Part shown: positions 20,428 to 21,780 of the stretch, piece after piece | Position numbering within the stretch: the first letter of the stretch is position 1 | How the letters are laid out: each line of letters starts with the position of its first letter | Assembly: GCA_000969725.1 (NCBI GenBank) | Contig: JXSR01S035716.1 | From: Ophiothrix spiculata | Taxonomy: Eukaryota > Echinodermata > Ophiuroidea > Amphilepidida > Ophiotrichidae | Reading direction: 5' to 3' (one strand) | Length of the DNA stretch: 21,780 nt | Made by a program: the position numbers and the translations under genes | The notes under the pieces: model-generated | The model's input: only the letters and a program-made list of their open reading frames with translations | Database searches by the model: none | What the model was told of the DNA's origin: nothing

Positions 20428-20505
20428 GTAGTACAAGTACTGCACCAGAAGAGGGAGAGTCCACTAGAGGAGAAAAGAGGGGGAGTAAAGAGGATGGAGG
20501 AGGAG
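20428..20505 (+). CDS. Candidate exon, unidentified, charged coiled-coil-like (26 codons)
   Basis: The 78-bp segment begins after TGAGCAG and ends GAGGAG|GTAAGG, a very good donor. Phase 0 gives VVQVLHQKRESPLEEKRG then GVKRMEEE, a highly charged helix-like sequence that follows naturally from KLNK of the preceding candidate exon. Phase 1 is also open (STSTAPEEGESTRGEKRG), so the frame is not settled by this exon alone. The polypyrimidine tract is weak near the acceptor. RESP...VKRM distantly recalls the MEF2 C-terminus (ESPSVKRMR), which I regard as coincidence. Confidence 0.42.
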
Positions 20506-21623
20506 GTAAGGTCTTTGTAATAAATGCATGCGTTTTTGTCAATAGATCTCACTAAATCGAGAGTTGCTCTGTAGTGTGTCACACTTTCTCCTTGTCATAG
20601 CAAGCACAGGTCTGAACGTAACCATAAAAGAATATTAACTTAATGTTGGAAGTGAAAATAGATCTGGGTCTTGACTCTTGTCAACGAAGAATGTATCGTT
20701 TATGTTCTATTTAGGCTTCGTAACATACCGAGATATTTTCAGTAGATTGTTTTCAACTTATCACTTTAGGAATACATCAGGATTTTTGATACTTCATGCC
20801 TGTAATTGGGTACCTGGAGGAATCAATATAAAATGGGGTGCTAACTGCTACACATAGATATAGAGGGGAAATACCAGACTGTGTATATTGCCAAGTGTAA
20901 TAGTGCCATCAGCCGTGGAACTAAAATTGAGGGGTCCACTCGAGCCCCCAAAATCAACTTCCAAGTGCAGAGATTCTACGAGTGCACTTTTTCAATATTT
21001 GCGCATTATGACAAGAATGACTGAATACCCAAATTTGATCCCCATGCTGGCATGAAAATGGCACTGAGTCAGGCATTTCCCCCTTTATCTCTATGGCGCT
21101 ACAATATCTTTGCCATTGCAGTTGCTCTATGCACTACTATACTATCATCTTCATTGTCATCTTCATTGTATCACCAAAATCAGTTTTTATTCATATCATG
21201 ATTAGAGTGATTTGAGTTACATCATGAGTGATTTGAGCCATGTGATTTTTACATCACATGACATGAAAAAATATGAGGGAATTTGTGATATAAAACAAAT
21301 ATTTTTGGTGCTGTTTTTAGTGCAATAGTAAAAGAAAAATTTTGTTCCGTTAGTTAATTTCTTCACATGAAATAGAAAGTCAGATTTTGTCTTCATGATA
21401 TATTTTTACCATCACACTCAGAGGCAGAATATTTGTATATCATCAGTTAAATTCGCTCTCACACACCATACATTGCCATGTGTGTGTAGATCAGCTTTGA
21501 GACATGCTCATTAGTTTTGTATCCAAATACTGCCTCTTTGTTAAAGAGAGGATGTGTTCTATAGTAAGGTAAACATTGCTGGACACATTACACAGTGAAG
21601 TTTTGTTTCTTATTACTTAAACC
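20506..21623. other. Non-coding stretch after last candidate exon
   Basis: Begins with the donor GTAAGG. AT-rich, with a perfect doubled 12-mer TCATCTTCATTG at 21145-21168 and short GTGATTT/ACATCA repeats at about 21205-21265. No exon or polyadenylation site is convincing. Confidence 0.45.
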
Positions 21624-21780
21624 CAGTGTTGGAGTACTCGAGTACAGTACTCGTACTTGTACTCGTACTTAAGTACATTTTTTGAGTACTTGTACTCGTA
21701 CTTGTACTTGAACATGAAGTACTCGTACTTGTACTCGTACTCGACTAGTAAGTACTTGAGGAAAACAAGCAAATTCAGCC
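21624..21780 (+). mobile_element. End of a hAT-like element with GTACTC/GTACTT iterations (cut by window edge)
   Basis: From CAGTGTTGGAGTACTCGAG at 21624 the sequence consists of repeated GTACTC and GTACTT hexamers in head-to-tail and inverted order. Many hAT elements end in CAGTGTTG or similar and contain such sub-terminal GTACTCG repeats. A candidate 8-bp target site, CTTAAACC, lies just upstream at 21616-21623. The other end is outside the window, so neither the target duplication nor coding capacity can be checked. Confidence 0.55.

Noticed and set aside
20428..20505. RESP...VKRM as the MEF2 C-terminal ESPSVKRM motif
   Set aside because: Spacing and surrounding residues differ, and the frame does not connect to the MEF2 exon by phase. 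Treated as coincidence.
1..21780. CRISPR arrays, operons or phage genes
   Set aside because: No regularly spaced repeats with unique spacers, no clustered long ORFs, and clear spliced exons of an animal transcription factor.

Overview
The window reads as part of an animal nuclear gene locus, about two-thirds A+T. It has short exons with GT-AG borders set in kilobases of intron and intergenic DNA rich in small transposon relics. There are no prokaryotic features: no long ORFs, no ribosome-binding-site/operon layout, no rRNA and no complete tRNA gene. The one family I can name is MEF2, the MADS-box myocyte enhancer factor 2, on the + strand. Its exons look intermediate between vertebrate and insect MEF2. 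Together with the repeat content this suggests a (probably marine) invertebrate, perhaps a deuterostome such as a hemichordate, echinoderm or cephalochordate. That placement is inference; only 'metazoan' is firm.

Layout. Positions 1-11460 are read as intron, because the MADS/MEF2-domain exons that must precede the first recognised exon are not seen and should lie upstream of the window. This intron holds a 444-bp TA-flanked MITE (1480-1923), a diverged fragment of a second MITE family (about 2277-2363), a tandem pair of tRNA-SINE-like units (3332-3690), and an inverted pair of perfect MEF2-binding consensus sites (5331-5394) beside a hairpin. It also holds an RFX-type palindrome (8054-8067), a near-perfect hairpin element (9217-9369), a threefold ~120-bp tandem repeat (10226-10590) and an intact copy of the second MITE family (10785-10991).

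The MEF2 exons are 11461-11598 (46 codons, alpha2-type segment after the MEF2 domain, phase 0-0) and 12935-13214 (start of the transactivation region, with MPVSVPV and an amplified SPQP motif, phase 0-1). The reading frame and the protein order join cleanly across the 1.3-kb intron between them.

The region from 13215 to the end has a 154-bp tandem duplication (14912-15213), a possible further MITE (14504-14700) and three small candidate exons in + orientation: 16425-16544, 19631-19702 and 20428-20505. Each is an exact multiple of three, open, and phase 0-0. They cannot join the MEF2 exon at 13214 directly, because that exon ends in phase 1 and 16425 is closed in the matching frame. They are therefore either a second gene or linked through an exon I did not find. 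I could not identify the protein. The window ends inside a GTACTC/GTACTT-rich repeat that begins CAGTGTTGG, which resembles the end of a hAT-type transposon.

The observations most worth following are the paired MEF2 sites inside a MEF2 intron (possible autoregulatory element or alternative promoter), the SPQP amplification in the transactivation domain, and the unidentified phase-0 exon chain. I see no evidence of a novel multi-gene system.
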